DNA of 48,183 nt from a virus: positions 1 through 48,183 of the IMG/VR virus record IMGVR_UViG_3300024430_000002; one strand, given 5' to 3'. The position numbers and the translations under genes were made by a program. Under the pieces are notes generated by a model. The model was given only the letters and a program-made list of their open reading frames with translations, ran no database searches and was not told where the DNA came from. Of the stretch, positions 32,119 to 39,356 are shown piece after piece. Every line of letters begins with the position of its first letter. Positions within the stretch are counted from its first letter, which is position 1.

Positions 32119-32330
32119 GACCTCTGCCAGGACAAAGCGCGCCTATGAAGCTCCCCGGCGCGGCGGCGTAGCCGCGTGAGTCGCGGCTCGTACCCGACGA
32201 CGGCGGACGCGAGAGCGACGCAGTACGCGTAGTCGCCGCGTTCGCGCGCGAGTTCGATCTTGCGGCGGAGCATCGCTTCGCGGGCCTGTTTGGATTGGCG
32301 GGCGTACCCCGCCCACGGCTCAGCTCTCAC
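32115..32330 (-). CDS. hypothetical basic helical protein
   Basis: 71 aa, GTG start. Helical and basic (YARQSKQAREAMLRRKIELA; RERGDYAYCVALASAVVGYE; Arg-rich end). Overlaps the upstream gene by 11 bases. No family recognised. Confidence 0.6.
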   Translation of the reverse strand: MRAEPWAGYARQSKQAREAMLRRKIELARERGDYAYCVALASAVVGYEPRLTRLRRRAGELHRRALSWQRS

Positions 32331-32604
32331 GGTTCGGCTCCCACACCCTCATCCACGTCCATCGGCGCCCCAGGTCAAGTTCACGGCGAACTCGATGGTG
32401 CCCGTCGAGCAGAGCAACTCGGCCGTCAGGGAGACGGACCCCATGCGAATAGATATCCCCCGAATGGGAGCGCCACCAGCAACGGTGCTTGCTCGCGACG
32501 AAGTCGGGGTTCGTGTCGTGCGACGGGACGACGTCGGCGAGCAGGACTCTCCGGGGCGGGAGGAGCATCCATTCTGCCGTGCACGCCGGGGGTTCATCCG
32601 CCAC
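32320..32604 (-). CDS. ParB/sulfiredoxin-like small protein
   Basis: 94 aa, GTG start. Contains RLPDGRVALLDGHHRVRREL, where DGHHR is the core of the ParB/Srx nucleotide-binding fold, followed by a final strand (WTWMRVWE). This is the N-terminal ParB domain only, without the DNA-binding part. In phages such proteins may be nucleases or CTP-binding regulators. The role here is unknown. Starts 11 bases inside the upstream gene. Confidence 0.6.
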   Translation of the reverse strand: MADEPPACTAEWMLLPPRRVLLADVVPSHDTNPDFVASKHRCWWRSHSGDIYSHGVRLPDGRVALLDGHHRVRRELDLGRRWTWMRVWEPNRES

Positions 32605-32770
32605 GGCCTCGCAGAAACGCCCGGACGAGTTCGATCTGCTCCTCCCAGTGGTGGCGCATCCCCGGTTCGCTCGGGGCCCGTTTGGTGAGAAGCCGACGGC
32701 GCCACTGCCGCCACTTGAAGCTCCAGCAGAGCGGGATGATGCGACGCGGGTACTTCTTGGCGGTGGTCAT
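32594..32770 (-). CDS. hypothetical very basic Trp-rich protein
   Basis: 58 aa. MTTAKKYPRRIIPLCWSFKW then RQWRRRLLTKRAPSEPGMRH, ending LRGRGG. Strong positive charge and several Trp suggest a nucleic-acid or membrane-surface binder. Below common length cut-offs but with clear coding character and overlaps. No family recognised. Confidence 0.55.
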   Translation of the reverse strand: MTTAKKYPRRIIPLCWSFKWRQWRRRLLTKRAPSEPGMRHHWEEQIELVRAFLRGRGG

Positions 32771-32776
32771 CGAGCG

Positions 32777-33037
32777 CTACTCATCGTCGCCGTCCGGTTG
32801 CCACGCCGGGTCGTACAACACGTTGAAGAACATGCCCTGCACGTCCCAGCGGTGAAGGCCCTCGTCCTCGTCGCCGGCGTCACCTGAGACGAGGTGCAGC
32901 CACCGGTTGCCGTCCGGCGCCATCCACTCCACGACAGCCGCGTACTTCGTGACGATCGCCTCCGCGAGTTCCTCGTCGGCCGCTTGGCCTTCCCGCTGGA
33001 GCGCACCACGAAGGTCCGCTTTGCGTTCGCTACCCAT
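32777..33037 (-). CDS. hypothetical protein
   Basis: 86 aa. Helical start (SERKADLRGALQREGQAADE), then VVEWMAPDGNRWLHLVSGDA and an acidic WDVQGMFFNVLYDP tail. The ATG at 33037 is chosen because the preceding residues are shadow of the next gene. 8-base overlap with its upstream neighbour. Function unknown. Confidence 0.6.
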   Translation of the reverse strand: MGSERKADLRGALQREGQAADEELAEAIVTKYAAVVEWMAPDGNRWLHLVSGDAGDEDEGLHRWDVQGMFFNVLYDPAWQPDGDDE

Positions 33038-33197
33038 TCGGCACCAGCCCAGCGCGAAGGAACACAAGGTACGTCTCGAGGAACCGCTGCTCGTCAAGCA
33101 GCTCGTCGTACCGGGCGCCCGGGTCGGTGACGCGAAGCTCGGCGGTGACTTCGGTGAGGCGTTGCTCGCACCCGTGGATGCGTTGCTGAGTGAGCAT
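33030..33197 (-). CDS. hypothetical 55-aa coiled-coil protein
   Basis: MLTQQRIHGCEQRLTEVTAE then a helical second half (DELLDEQRFLETYLVFLRAG). GGGGGAG 5 bases before the ATG. First gene after the only long gap in this arm. Too short for usual callers, but ribosome site and codon use support it. Confidence 0.6.
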   Translation of the reverse strand: MLTQQRIHGCEQRLTEVTAELRVTDPGARYDELLDEQRFLETYLVFLRAGLVPNG

Positions 33198-33524
33198 CAC
33201 GGCTCCCCCCAGGGGGCGCGAGGGATATGCGGTGTCCGCTAATCCGCGGGCAAGCCCCGGGCCAAACCGTTCTCACCGGCCCGACCCGAGGCAAACCCAA
33301 CGAAAGGGGACGCCGTGGAGTCACACGGCCCCCGCCGCGCCGCCGAGCGACGCGGTTCTTCCGCCCAGTGGCGCGGGCGCTTTTCGGGGACGCGGAGTAC
33401 GCGCGGTCGATGTCCGTGACCCTCGATGTCCGTCCCTTCGTGGCCTGGTGGCCGGGTCACGGTGTGAGAGTCAACCGCCGGCGAGTGCCGCTCGCGGCAC
33501 ATAGTACCCACACATCGGACGGCT
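33198..33524. other. 327-bp gap without a clear gene
   Basis: The open frames here have mixed third-position bases and no good ribosome site. Positions 33485-33500 form a perfect 6-bp stem (GTGCCG/CGGCAC) with loop CTCG, just after the leftward gene ending at 33525. A TACTAT (minus strand, 33501-33506) could be a -10 box but has no good -35. The region may hold a leftward promoter for the genes from 33197 down. Confidence 0.4.
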
Positions 33525-34412
33525 CTATGCAGCGTCGCGGTAAGCGATGGTTTCGACGCGTTCGACTTGCCGCAGCACGGCCGCTTCGGAGCGCTTTCCC
33601 TGCGCGTGCTCGCGAGCGTACTTCCGGGCAAGCCGTAGTTCGTCGTGAACGTCCACGTGGTTCATTCGGGCGGCTTCCCGCGCGCGGCGCATGCGCTCCT
33701 CCGCGTCGAGCAGCTCGCGGGCTTGCCGCTCAGCACTCTCTCGTTCGGCACGCGCCTTACCGTGACGTTTCTCGGCGCCGAGCCGCCACCGCTTGTCGAG
33801 CTGGCTGGTGAACACGACGGGCGGCTCCCCGGGCATCGCCGCCGCCGGTGACGTCACGTACCCGAGCATGGAACCGCCCGGCCGGTCGGTCGGCGCGAGG
33901 TACTGGTCGATGTCGTGCGCCGCGGTGACGTGCAGCGTCCACGCTTCCCGCAGCGACCACCGGTACCGGTACCGAGCGAGCGCGAACTCCGTCAGCGCCT
34001 CGCGGATGTCGTCGTCGGCCTCCCCGAGCTCGCGGAGGATGATCTCCTGCCCGTCGAGCCACGCGCGGTCGTGGCGCTGCACCCACGCCACCTCGAACGC
34101 GGTCGGGGACGGGTAGCCCTCCATGCCCGCCTGCTCGGCGGTGAGATGCCCGAGCGGGCCGCGGTCGACGCGATGCACCGTGACGGTGACGTGGCACGCG
34201 ATGTCGTACGCGCGGCGGCCCTCTTTGACGGTGGGGGTGACGCCGGCGAGGGTGACCGGCTGGCCTGCGGCGGGGTGGAAGGGTTTGCTGTCGCCGCGTT
34301 TGGCTGGGGGGAGCGGGTGGCGCAGGAGTCTGCGGTCGACGGGGACGCGGAGGGTGCTGGCGGCGCCGCGGGCGATGGCTCGAGCGATGTGCGCCGGCAC
34401 GTTCGTGCTCAT
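33525..34412 (-). CDS. ASCH/PUA-like domain protein with coiled-coil tail
   Basis: 295 aa. The first ~135 residues fit phage ASCH-domain proteins: VKEGRRAYDIACHVTVTVHR, DRGPLGHLTAEQAGMEGYPS, FEVAWVQRHDRAWL, the pattern in which a valine-rich strand is followed by L..lT.e.A..EGy.....F...W. ASCH domains bind RNA or nucleotides. The C-terminal ~80 residues form a charged helix (ARELLDAEERMRRAREAARM). ATG at 34412 overlaps the previous stop by 4 bases. Confidence 0.55.
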   Translation of the reverse strand: MSTNVPAHIARAIARGAASTLRVPVDRRLLRHPLPPAKRGDSKPFHPAAGQPVTLAGVTPTVKEGRRAYDIACHVTVTVHRVDRGPLGHLTAEQAGMEGYPSPTAFEVAWVQRHDRAWLDGQEIILRELGEADDDIREALTEFALARYRYRWSLREAWTLHVTAAHDIDQYLAPTDRPGGSMLGYVTSPAAAMPGEPPVVFTSQLDKRWRLGAEKRHGKARAERESAERQARELLDAEERMRRAREAARMNHVDVHDELRLARKYAREHAQGKRSEAAVLRQVERVETIAYRDAA

Positions 34413-34606
34413 GGCGCGGGCTCCGGGGGAGGGACGGGCGTGCAGATCGGACACGGAACGTCGTAGAAGCGACCGCAACACTCGCACCGCCGCTTGCCGA
34501 CCGCCGTGATGCCGTACTTCTTCCAGAAGACCTCGCCTTGGGGCGGCGGGCAGATGGCGCCCCCGTGGCTGCACTCGCTCTTTCCATACGGTGGCTTAGC
34601 GGGCAT
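34409..34606 (-). CDS. zinc-ribbon protein
   Basis: 65 aa. A first Cys/His pair (CSHGGAICPP) and CECCGRFYDVPCPICTP make a small zinc ribbon. FWKKYGITAVGKRRCECCGR looks DNA- or RNA-binding. The start ATGCCCGCTAA overlaps the previous stop by 11 bases, the same junction sequence as at 34811. Confidence 0.6.
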   Translation of the reverse strand: MPAKPPYGKSECSHGGAICPPPQGEVFWKKYGITAVGKRRCECCGRFYDVPCPICTPVPPPEPAP

Positions 34607-34811
34607 TGCGCGCGATCTCGACACCGATGCATCCCCATTCACCGCCGATGCCGAAGCGGACGAACACCACGCCTCGGACGAGAAAGAGACGTGTGGGGTC
34701 GCTCCCGTCCCGCTCATCGCGAGGAATCCACATCGCGAACGGTTCCACCCTACGCCCGCTCTCCGCCACTCCGTCCCCTTCGGTCATCGGTGTCGCCTGG
34801 TTAGCGGGCAT
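34596..34811 (-). CDS. hypothetical beta-rich protein
   Basis: 71 aa. After MPANQATPMTEGDGVAESG it has RVEPFAMWIPRDERDG and strands LFLVRGVVFVRFGIGG / WGCIGVEIARN. The start at 34811 is preferred because it uses the ATGCCCGCTAA junction also found at 34606. The ATG at 34787 (MTEGDG) is the alternative. Function unknown. Confidence 0.5.
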   Translation of the reverse strand: MPANQATPMTEGDGVAESGRRVEPFAMWIPRDERDGSDPTRLFLVRGVVFVRFGIGGEWGCIGVEIARNAR

Positions 34812-34875
34812 GGGCCGTCTTCTCATCCCAACGCGCAGCGACCTCGCCCGCTCTCCGCCACTCCGTCCCGGTCAT
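34801..34875 (-). CDS. 24-aa micro-ORF
   Basis: MTGTEWRRAGEVAARWDEKT then AHAR. ATGA overlap with the upstream gene and the repeated junction at its 3' end. Its 5' part is a DNA copy of the start of the next gene (25 identical bases, 34753-34777 and 34845-34869). Either a micro-protein or a duplicated fragment. Confidence 0.35.
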   Translation of the reverse strand: MTGTEWRRAGEVAARWDEKTAHAR

Positions 34876-35018
34876 CCTCCAGTCGCCCTTCTGTCCATCG
34901 CACCACACTGTCGGCACCAACGAACATGAAACGGCGTACCGAACACGTTCTCCCACACTCGCGGGTCCCATGGTCCCCACGAGTGTCCGTGCAACCAGCA
35001 CGCGAGGCGACTGCTCAT
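34872..35018 (-). CDS. hypothetical 48-aa zinc-site protein
   Basis: MSSRLACWLHGHSWGPWDPR then FHVRWCRQCGAMDRRATGG: a C..H-x-H and C-x2-C pair, with several Trp. This small form (LxCxLHGH ... WCRQCGxM) recurs in actinophages. Function unknown. ATGA overlaps on both sides. An alternative frame over the same DNA (MARTPGM...) lacks these features. Confidence 0.6.
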   Translation of the reverse strand: MSSRLACWLHGHSWGPWDPRVWENVFGTPFHVRWCRQCGAMDRRATGG

Positions 35019-35176
35019 GGCGTTGGCTCCTCAGAAAGGACGCAGACGAGCCAGCCGACATGCCCGGCGTTCTCGCCACAGACGCACTTGTCCTGGCTCG
35101 CCGCCACCCGCAGACGAGCAGCCAGCTCGACGATGCCCACCGACTCCGTCTTTCCGGAAGGCGGGTTATGAGTCAT
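35015..35176 (-). CDS. hypothetical 53-aa Cys-containing protein
   Basis: MTHNPPSGKTESVGIVELAA, then KCVCGENAGHVGWLVCVLSE. C-x-C...C suggests a metal site. It carries GAGGAG near its end, serving as the ribosome site of the following gene. Overlaps neighbours by 11 and 4 bases. Confidence 0.5.
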   Translation of the reverse strand: MTHNPPSGKTESVGIVELAARLRVAASQDKCVCGENAGHVGWLVCVLSEEPTP

Positions 35177-35351
35177 CGCGCGGCCTCGTGTATCCGCACC
35201 ACCGGCAGTAGGCGCGAGCGAACGGGTGATCCGGCGCCTTGACCATCGCGCCCTTGCGCTGACATGACGGGCACTTGCGGCGCTCGGCGCTGCGGACCTT
35301 CGCTGCGCGCTGGTTGGCGGTGTCGTAGCGTCCTGCTGCGTCTCTCGGCAT
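35166..35351 (-). CDS. zinc-ribbon protein
   Basis: 61 aa. Basic N-terminus (MPRDAAGRYDTANQRAAKVR), then CPSCQRKG...CRWCGYTRPRDDS, a classic C-x2-C...C-x2-C ribbon. Probably binds nucleic acid. The start is the internal ATG at 35351, two bases after the stop of a preceding micro-ORF. Confidence 0.6.
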   Translation of the reverse strand: MPRDAAGRYDTANQRAAKVRSAERRKCPSCQRKGAMVKAPDHPFARAYCRWCGYTRPRDDS

Positions 35352-35353
35352 GG

Positions 35354-35446
35354 TCAGATAAGCCGCGAGCGACCCCGGTTGTGACACGAGCATGTCCGCG
35401 CTCGGACACGACGCCTCATACCCGCCATCCCGTCCCCTTCGGTCAT
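35354..35446 (-). CDS. 30-aa basic micro-ORF
   Basis: MTEGDGMAGMRRRVRARTCS then an Arg-rich end. The first codons repeat the MTEGDG start seen at 34787. AAGGAG lies 8 bases before the ATG. May be a micro-protein or a copied start fragment. Confidence 0.35.
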   Translation of the reverse strand: MTEGDGMAGMRRRVRARTCSCHNRGRSRLI

Positions 35447-35481
35447 CGGTGCGGCTCCTTCCTCGGGGGCTCCACGATCAC
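35443..35481 (-). CDS. 12-aa micro-ORF VIVEPPRKEPHR
   Basis: GTG start overlaps the upstream stop (GTGA), and its stop overlaps the next ATG (ATGA). The same VIVEPPRKE string ends the 47-aa gene at 35636. It contains the AAGGAG that serves the next start, so it may exist to couple translation rather than make a protein. Confidence 0.25.
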   Translation of the reverse strand: MIVEPPRKEPHR

Positions 35482-35639
35482 GACGCCACCGCCCAAGCTG
35501 CCATGGCAGGCACAGCAAGCGCAGTCCCGATCACGAGCCAATCCCGTACGAATCCCCGCTCCGGACCATCCGCGTGGGCAGCTACCCCGGCCATCAACGC
35601 CAGGCCGTAGACACACAGCAACACGAACCACCAACTCAC
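35478..35639 (-). CDS. 53-aa two-segment membrane protein
   Basis: GTG start (VSWWFVLLCVYGLALMAGVA), short loop with HADGPERGFVRDW, second segment LVIGTALAVPAMAAWAVAS. Two hydrophobic helices with a short loop: holin-like topology, but it lies in the early arm, so a superinfection or membrane-regulation role is as likely. GTGA overlap upstream and AAGGAG before the start. Confidence 0.5.
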   Translation of the reverse strand: MSWWFVLLCVYGLALMAGVAAHADGPERGFVRDWLVIGTALAVPAMAAWAVAS

Positions 35640-35779
35640 GGGGTCTCCTTCCTCGGAGGCTCGACGATCACGAGCTTTCCTCGGTTCAGCGCCTCCGCGA
35701 TCCGGACGGCGCGCGAGAGTTGCGCCCGCGAGTAGAGCGACGGGCGCGCGAGAGTGTCGACGCGGACGGGATCAGGCAT
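35636..35779 (-). CDS. hypothetical 47-aa protein
   Basis: MPDPVRVDTLARPSLYSRAQ, then SRAVRIAEALNRGKLVIVEP. Resembles a small helix-turn helix but is too short to assign. Ends VEPPRKETP, a string repeated at 35443. Overlaps the genes on both sides. Confidence 0.5.
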   Translation of the reverse strand: MPDPVRVDTLARPSLYSRAQLSRAVRIAEALNRGKLVIVEPPRKETP

Positions 35780-36011
35780 CGCGCTTGCTCCACTCGCGTC
35801 GCAGGATCGGCCACCAGAACGACGCACACAGCACGTCGATACAAGCCCCGGCGTAGTCCCAGGAGTCGGCCACGCCGGTCCCCATCTCGATGATGTTCCA
35901 CGAAAGGGATAGACAGGCGAGCATGAAGAGCCCCAGCGCGATCTTGCCCAGGGGCGACAACGGCCGCTTGCGGCGGCGCCTTGCTCGCGGCAGCGCAACA
36001 GCCCTGGTCAT
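35772..36011 (-). CDS. hypothetical membrane protein
   Basis: 79 aa. Very basic N-terminus (RARRRRKRPLSPLG), one clear membrane segment (KIALGLFMLACLSLSWNII), a second amphipathic stretch (YAGACIDVLCASFWWPI), then a charged tail. Probably anchored with the N-terminus inside. GGAGGAGG before the ATG at 36011, which overlaps the previous stop (ATGA). Function unknown. Confidence 0.55.
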   Translation of the reverse strand: MTRAVALPRARRRRKRPLSPLGKIALGLFMLACLSLSWNIIEMGTGVADSWDYAGACIDVLCASFWWPILRREWSKRDA

Positions 36012-36214
36012 GCCTCCTCCTTGCCCACGTTGCCCCCGAAGGTGGGCAGCCGCTGCCCATGCCGTGACCCCGAGCCGCACGGCCGGATGGCCGCGAGCCC
36101 GCATTCCTCCGTGGCTCGGCGCGGCGGCTCGCAGCCCGGCGCAGCACGCCGCAGCGTGGCCGGCGGAGCACCCCCGGAAGGACAGAAACCGCGCTGTAGA
36201 GCGGCGTTAGGCAC
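36008..36214 (-). CDS. hypothetical low-complexity protein
   Basis: 68 aa from the GTG at 36214, placed so as to overlap the upstream stop. Pro/Gly/Arg-rich (RGFCPSGGAPPATLRRAAPG). No domain. A ~40-base part of its DNA is similar to the gene at 36707. Could be a decayed copy rather than a functional gene. Confidence 0.35.
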   Translation of the reverse strand: MPNAALQRGFCPSGGAPPATLRRAAPGCEPPRRATEECGLAAIRPCGSGSRHGQRLPTFGGNVGKEEA

Positions 36215-36710
36215 CGCTGCCCCCGTCGGTTCCCCCGAGGTCAGCCCTGAGTCGTGCGACCACCGGGATCGGTCCTGCACGACCGGCACCGGACCGCTCG
36301 GGCGTCAGGGCTATCCACCCCGACGTGTTGCCGTAGGTGGCGCAGCCGTGCTCGCATTCGTCGCCGGGCCAGTAGCAACCACTCCAGTGCCCCTTGTGAA
36401 CCGGGCACTTTTGGGTGCGCAGCGACTCGTCGGCGTAGATCAGCCGCCACAACAGGTGCGACTTGAAGCGCCACTGGTTGAGTAGCCGCAGGCCGTCACG
36501 GACCGTCGCAGCCGCCTCAACCGACGCGAACGGGCCGCATACGCATCCGTACTCGGGTTGATGGTCCTCGATGGCCTGGTTGAGACCATCGGCGTAGCTC
36601 GCGAGGCGTTCGCAGTAGTGCGACACCGGACGGACCGGCTCGCCGTAGTGCTGCTCCATGACTGCGCGCGCTCGGCGCACATCTTCAGGCTCGGGTAGCC
36701 GATCACTCAC
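36207..36710 (-). CDS. hypothetical Cys/His-rich protein
   Basis: 167 aa, GTG start with AGGAGG upstream. Helical first half (DVRRARAVMEQHYGEPVRPV; LASYADGLNQAIEDHQPEYG). Scattered Cys/His in the second (GCVCGP; CPVHKGHWSGCYWPGDECEH), possibly two metal sites. The longer upstream reading is a different frame over the 37-aa gene at 36707. No family recognised. Confidence 0.6.
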   Translation of the reverse strand: MSDRLPEPEDVRRARAVMEQHYGEPVRPVSHYCERLASYADGLNQAIEDHQPEYGCVCGPFASVEAAATVRDGLRLLNQWRFKSHLLWRLIYADESLRTQKCPVHKGHWSGCYWPGDECEHGCATYGNTSGWIALTPERSGAGRAGPIPVVARLRADLGGTDGGSGA

Positions 36711-36820
36711 GTCGCTTTCCTCCTCACGCTCAGGTCGACCACAGCCGCCGGTGGAGCACCCCCGGCAGGAACCGCGCCTGCCGCCGTCGGCTGAGAAGAG
36801 TTCGGAAGTTCCACGATCAC
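36707..36820 (-). CDS. 37-aa Ala/Pro-rich micro-ORF
   Basis: VIVELPNSSQPTAAGAVPAG then GAPPAAVVDLSVRRKAT. GTGA overlaps at both ends fit the gene chain exactly. Shares a ~35-base segment (GGAGCACCCCCGG core) with 36155-36195 and the VIVE-P start with 35443 and 35636. Function unknown. Confidence 0.4.
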   Translation of the reverse strand: MIVELPNSSQPTAAGAVPAGGAPPAAVVDLSVRRKAT

Positions 36821-37590
36821 GCGAAGTGCTTGACGGTGCCAGGGAGGGCATCGCTCAATGAGCGCGCACTGACCATCTGCCGAGCCTTGCTATAGGCGCG
36901 CGATTCCATCTCTGATCGCGCCGCTTCTATATCCCACCGGCTCCGCAATGGCGTTAGGCCCGCTGCGCTTACGGCAGCCACCCAACTCCCGTAGTCGCGA
37001 ATGAACACGAAAGCCGAACATGATCCTGGTGGCCGAGTTCTCCGCCACTCGTTCAAGGATGGGGCGCGCCCGCCGTGCGCTGCTGCCCATGCCCGCATGG
37101 CAGGTAGGTAGTCAGCCGCGAACAGGCGCGGCTCGGGGCCTCGCGTTCGTCCTTTCAGGGGGCTAGGAATGGACATCTTGCGACCAACGTGGCGCTTCCC
37201 GAGGTTGGCGCACCAGCGGCAGTAGCGATGCTGACGGCGACTGACCGACCGCCCGCATCGCTCGCAGGTAGGGGCGGGGCGAAGCTGCGCGTAATAGCGG
37301 CGAGCGTGGGCGGGCTTCGCGAAACGGACGTGCTCTCCCTTGATCCACCCGCGATCACTCCGCGTTTGGGGTGCCCGCGGCGTTCGGAGTCCGCAGCCGC
37401 AGAGGCATTGTCCGCTGGGGTTCGGTAGCCGGCGGGCTACCGGCTGGCTACCGCGTTGCGGAGTCGCGGTTTCGGCCGGTTCCGCGACGTAACGCCAGGT
37501 TTCCCTGCTCACGCCCGAAGTCCCGGGGGCTCCAGTCGCCCCCGGTCGCTCCGAGTCACAACGCGGGGTTGAGTCGGGGAGACAGTGCAT
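36817..37590 (-). CDS. zinc-finger/HNH-repeat protein, homing-endonuclease-like
   Basis: 257 aa. A CLCGCGLRTP...GWIKGEHVRF module, then CERCGRSVSRRQHRYCRWC zinc fingers. After these, one homing-endonuclease-associated repeat: YLPAMRAWAAAHGGRAPSLN, EWRRTRPPG, then FIRDYGSWVAAVSAAGLTPL. No clear HNH catalytic motif is visible, so it may be a DNA-binding remnant of a homing endonuclease or a regulator. The start overlaps the previous stop (TAATG). Third-position composition is less GC-biased than in its neighbours, which suggests transfer. Confidence 0.65.
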   Translation of the reverse strand: MHCLPDSTPRCDSERPGATGAPGTSGVSRETWRYVAEPAETATPQRGSQPVARRLPNPSGQCLCGCGLRTPRAPQTRSDRGWIKGEHVRFAKPAHARRYYAQLRPAPTCERCGRSVSRRQHRYCRWCANLGKRHVGRKMSIPSPLKGRTRGPEPRLFAADYLPAMRAWAAAHGGRAPSLNEWRRTRPPGSCSAFVFIRDYGSWVAAVSAAGLTPLRSRWDIEAARSEMESRAYSKARQMVSARSLSDALPGTVKHFA

Positions 37591-37943
37591 TATCCCTGCT
37601 CCTGCGCAGTTTGGCTACCGTCAGGGCTACCCAACAGGCCGGTTTCCTTGCCCCACGCGACCCAGGCGTCGACCGCATCTTGGACCGTCCACTTCGCCCA
37701 GCCGTCCTCAACGACAACGGCCTCATGGTCCGGCGACTCGCCCGTGATCTCGTGCAGCATCCCGACGAGATTCATGCCACCGTCGCCACGCTCAAGCGCG
37801 CGTAGGATCGCGGGAACAGCCTCATCGCCCCGAGCATGGAGCGGCTCGTACGCAGGCATCGAACGCATGCGGTGCCAGAACGAGCACAGCATCGTGTCGT
37901 GGACATAGGCCGCCACTAGCGCGTCGTCGTACAGGTCGCTCAT
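37590..37943 (-). CDS. hypothetical acidic protein after integrase
   Basis: 117 aa. MSDLYDDALVAAYVHDTMLC, then ALERGDGGMNLVGMLHEITG and WAKWTVQDAVDAWVAWGKET. Helical, acidic. ATGA overlap with the integrase gene. No family recognised. The position next to integrase may hint at a role in lysogeny. Confidence 0.6.
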   Translation of the reverse strand: MSDLYDDALVAAYVHDTMLCSFWHRMRSMPAYEPLHARGDEAVPAILRALERGDGGMNLVGMLHEITGESPDHEAVVVEDGWAKWTVQDAVDAWVAWGKETGLLGSPDGSQTAQEQG

Positions 37944-39025
37944 GCCGTGTCCTCCCGCACCACCCGCAGCGGCCGCACACTCCCGTGCTCCGCGTACGCC
38001 TGCTTCACGCGCTCCAACGCACGCCTCCTATCCCGGTGCCCATAGAGCCGCCTGATGAGCTGACCGCCGTCGCTATGGCCGAGTTGCAACGCCACGTCCT
38101 CCGACGGTAGCTCCGCGATGTTCGTCAGCCACCAGCCCGCGAAGTGCCTCGTTGCGAGATACAGCGTCACGTCCGGCATCCCCGCCGCGCACCGCACCCG
38201 GTTCCAGTGGTGGCTGCGGCTCGACGGCGTGTACCACGCCCCGCGGACCGTCGGGAACGCCCATTCGCACTCCCGCGGCAACCGGAGCAACGCCGCGCGC
38301 GCCGGGTCCGTCAGCGCTATCTCCCGCGGCCCCTTCTTCGGCTCCGTGAACGCCCGAGCGCCGACGTTCCACTGCTCGAGCACCTGAACCCAGCCACCGG
38401 AGAAGTCGATGCGCGACCACCGGAGCGCATCGAGCTCGCCGGGGCGCATCCCCGTGTAACACGCCACCGACAGCCACGCGGCGAACGACGGCGGCGTGAG
38501 GTCCCACGCCAGTTCCAGCATCCGCGAGACCTGCTCCTGCGACGGCGGCTGCTTGCCCTCGTTGCCCTTCGCCCGCCTGATGCCGAGTTCCGCGAACGGG
38601 TTGCTCGTGACGACGCCGCGGCGCTTGGCGTCGTTGAACATCGCCCTGAGCGCGGGGACGCGCTGCTTGCGCTGCGGGTCCGCTGACAGATAGCGGTCCA
38701 CCAGTCGGGCGTCGACGTCGCTCATCCTGAGCCGGCCGTGCTGCGCCGCGAAGTCGCTGACGCGCTCGGCGTTATGACGGTTCGTGCTCGCCTTCGGCCG
38801 CGGGAAGTCCGTAACCCATCGGGCGGTGAACGACGCGACGGTCTCGGAGTCGGCGGTGCGGCCGCGACGGGTCTTCGCCTCGGCTTCGGCTTGGCGAGCT
38901 TCGCGCTTGGTGTCGAACGTGCCGGTGGCGTGCCCGGACCACGCGCCGAGCTGGCGGCGGCGCCCGACCGTCGGGTCATAGACGGTGACGGCGTAGCGGC
39001 CGTTTGGGCGCTTCTGGACGGTCAT
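37940..39025 (-). CDS. int: tyrosine recombinase (phage integrase)
   Basis: 361 aa. An N-terminal arm-binding region (RRQLGAWSGHATGTFDTKRE), a SAM-like core-binding domain (~60-125), and a catalytic domain with TGMRPGELDALRW (Arg), KKGPREI (Lys), LATRHFAGWWLTN (His/Arg box in a variant form), LQLGHSDGGQLIRRLYGH (His and the Tyr nucleophile). It would insert and excise the phage at attP/attB, so the phage is temperate. ATG overlaps the previous stop with GGGGGGAG just upstream. I could not identify attP. Confidence 0.92.
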   Translation of the reverse strand: MTVQKRPNGRYAVTVYDPTVGRRRQLGAWSGHATGTFDTKREARQAEAEAKTRRGRTADSETVASFTARWVTDFPRPKASTNRHNAERVSDFAAQHGRLRMSDVDARLVDRYLSADPQRKQRVPALRAMFNDAKRRGVVTSNPFAELGIRRAKGNEGKQPPSQEQVSRMLELAWDLTPPSFAAWLSVACYTGMRPGELDALRWSRIDFSGGWVQVLEQWNVGARAFTEPKKGPREIALTDPARAALLRLPRECEWAFPTVRGAWYTPSSRSHHWNRVRCAAGMPDVTLYLATRHFAGWWLTNIAELPSEDVALQLGHSDGGQLIRRLYGHRDRRRALERVKQAYAEHGSVRPLRVVREDTA

Positions 39026-39342
39026 TGGCTCCCCCCACCGCGGCTACCGCGCGAGTCTTGGTCCCAACCCATCCGCTCCGCGACGAGACGGCAAGCCAGT
39101 GGCGTCGGGAACCCGTCCGCGAGCATGTAGTCGGGGACGAGGAACCGGACGAGCGTGTCGGGGATCGGCTGGCCGTTGCCGTCGTAGCGGAAGAACTTGT
39201 GGACGTACGCGCGGCGGCGGTCATCGACATCGCGGGACTCGTAGATGATCGCTGGCGCTCGGTCCTCCGGGACCTTCATGCCTTCGACCGCTCGGCCCTC
39301 GTCGTCCATAGTCAGCAACTCGATGGCGTGGTTCTCGCTCAT
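39022..39342 (-). CDS. hypothetical protein
   Basis: 106 aa. MSENHAIELLTMDDEGRAVE, RAPAIIYESRDVDDRRRAYV, then LVPDYMLADGFPTPLACRLV. Mixed alpha-beta, acidic. Sits between the excisionase-like gene and the integrase. Not recognised. The upstream extension is shadow sequence. Confidence 0.6.
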   Translation of the reverse strand: MSENHAIELLTMDDEGRAVEGMKVPEDRAPAIIYESRDVDDRRRAYVHKFFRYDGNGQPIPDTLVRFLVPDYMLADGFPTPLACRLVAERMGWDQDSRGSRGGGSQ

Positions 39343-39356
39343 GCCGTGTCCTTTCC

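Larger units (their letters stand above)
34745..35483. repeat. repeated gene-junction segments
   Basis: CGCCCGCTCTCCGCCACTCC with CGTCC (25 bases) is at 34753-34777 and 34845-34869. CCGTCCCCTTCGGTCATCGG is at 34771-34790 and, nearly the same, at 35429-35449. On the minus strand ATGCCCGCTAA is at 34606 and 34811, and GTGATCGTSGAGCCYCCGAG is at 35481 and 35671. Each copy covers a stop/start overlap or a ribosome site, so gene starts here seem to have been copied and reused. Confidence 0.6.

Noticed and set aside
33227-33811. Rightward 194-codon frame in the long gap
   Set aside because: No ribosome site or promoter, Arg-rich, runs over the 3' end of a real leftward gene. Third-position bases are mixed.
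34801-35079. 92-codon leftward frame starting MARTPGMSAG
   Set aside because: The two overlapping small genes in the other frames (35015-35176 and 34872-35018) have C/H motifs, ribosome sites and ATGA junctions. Only its last 24 codons may be translated, as a separate micro-ORF.
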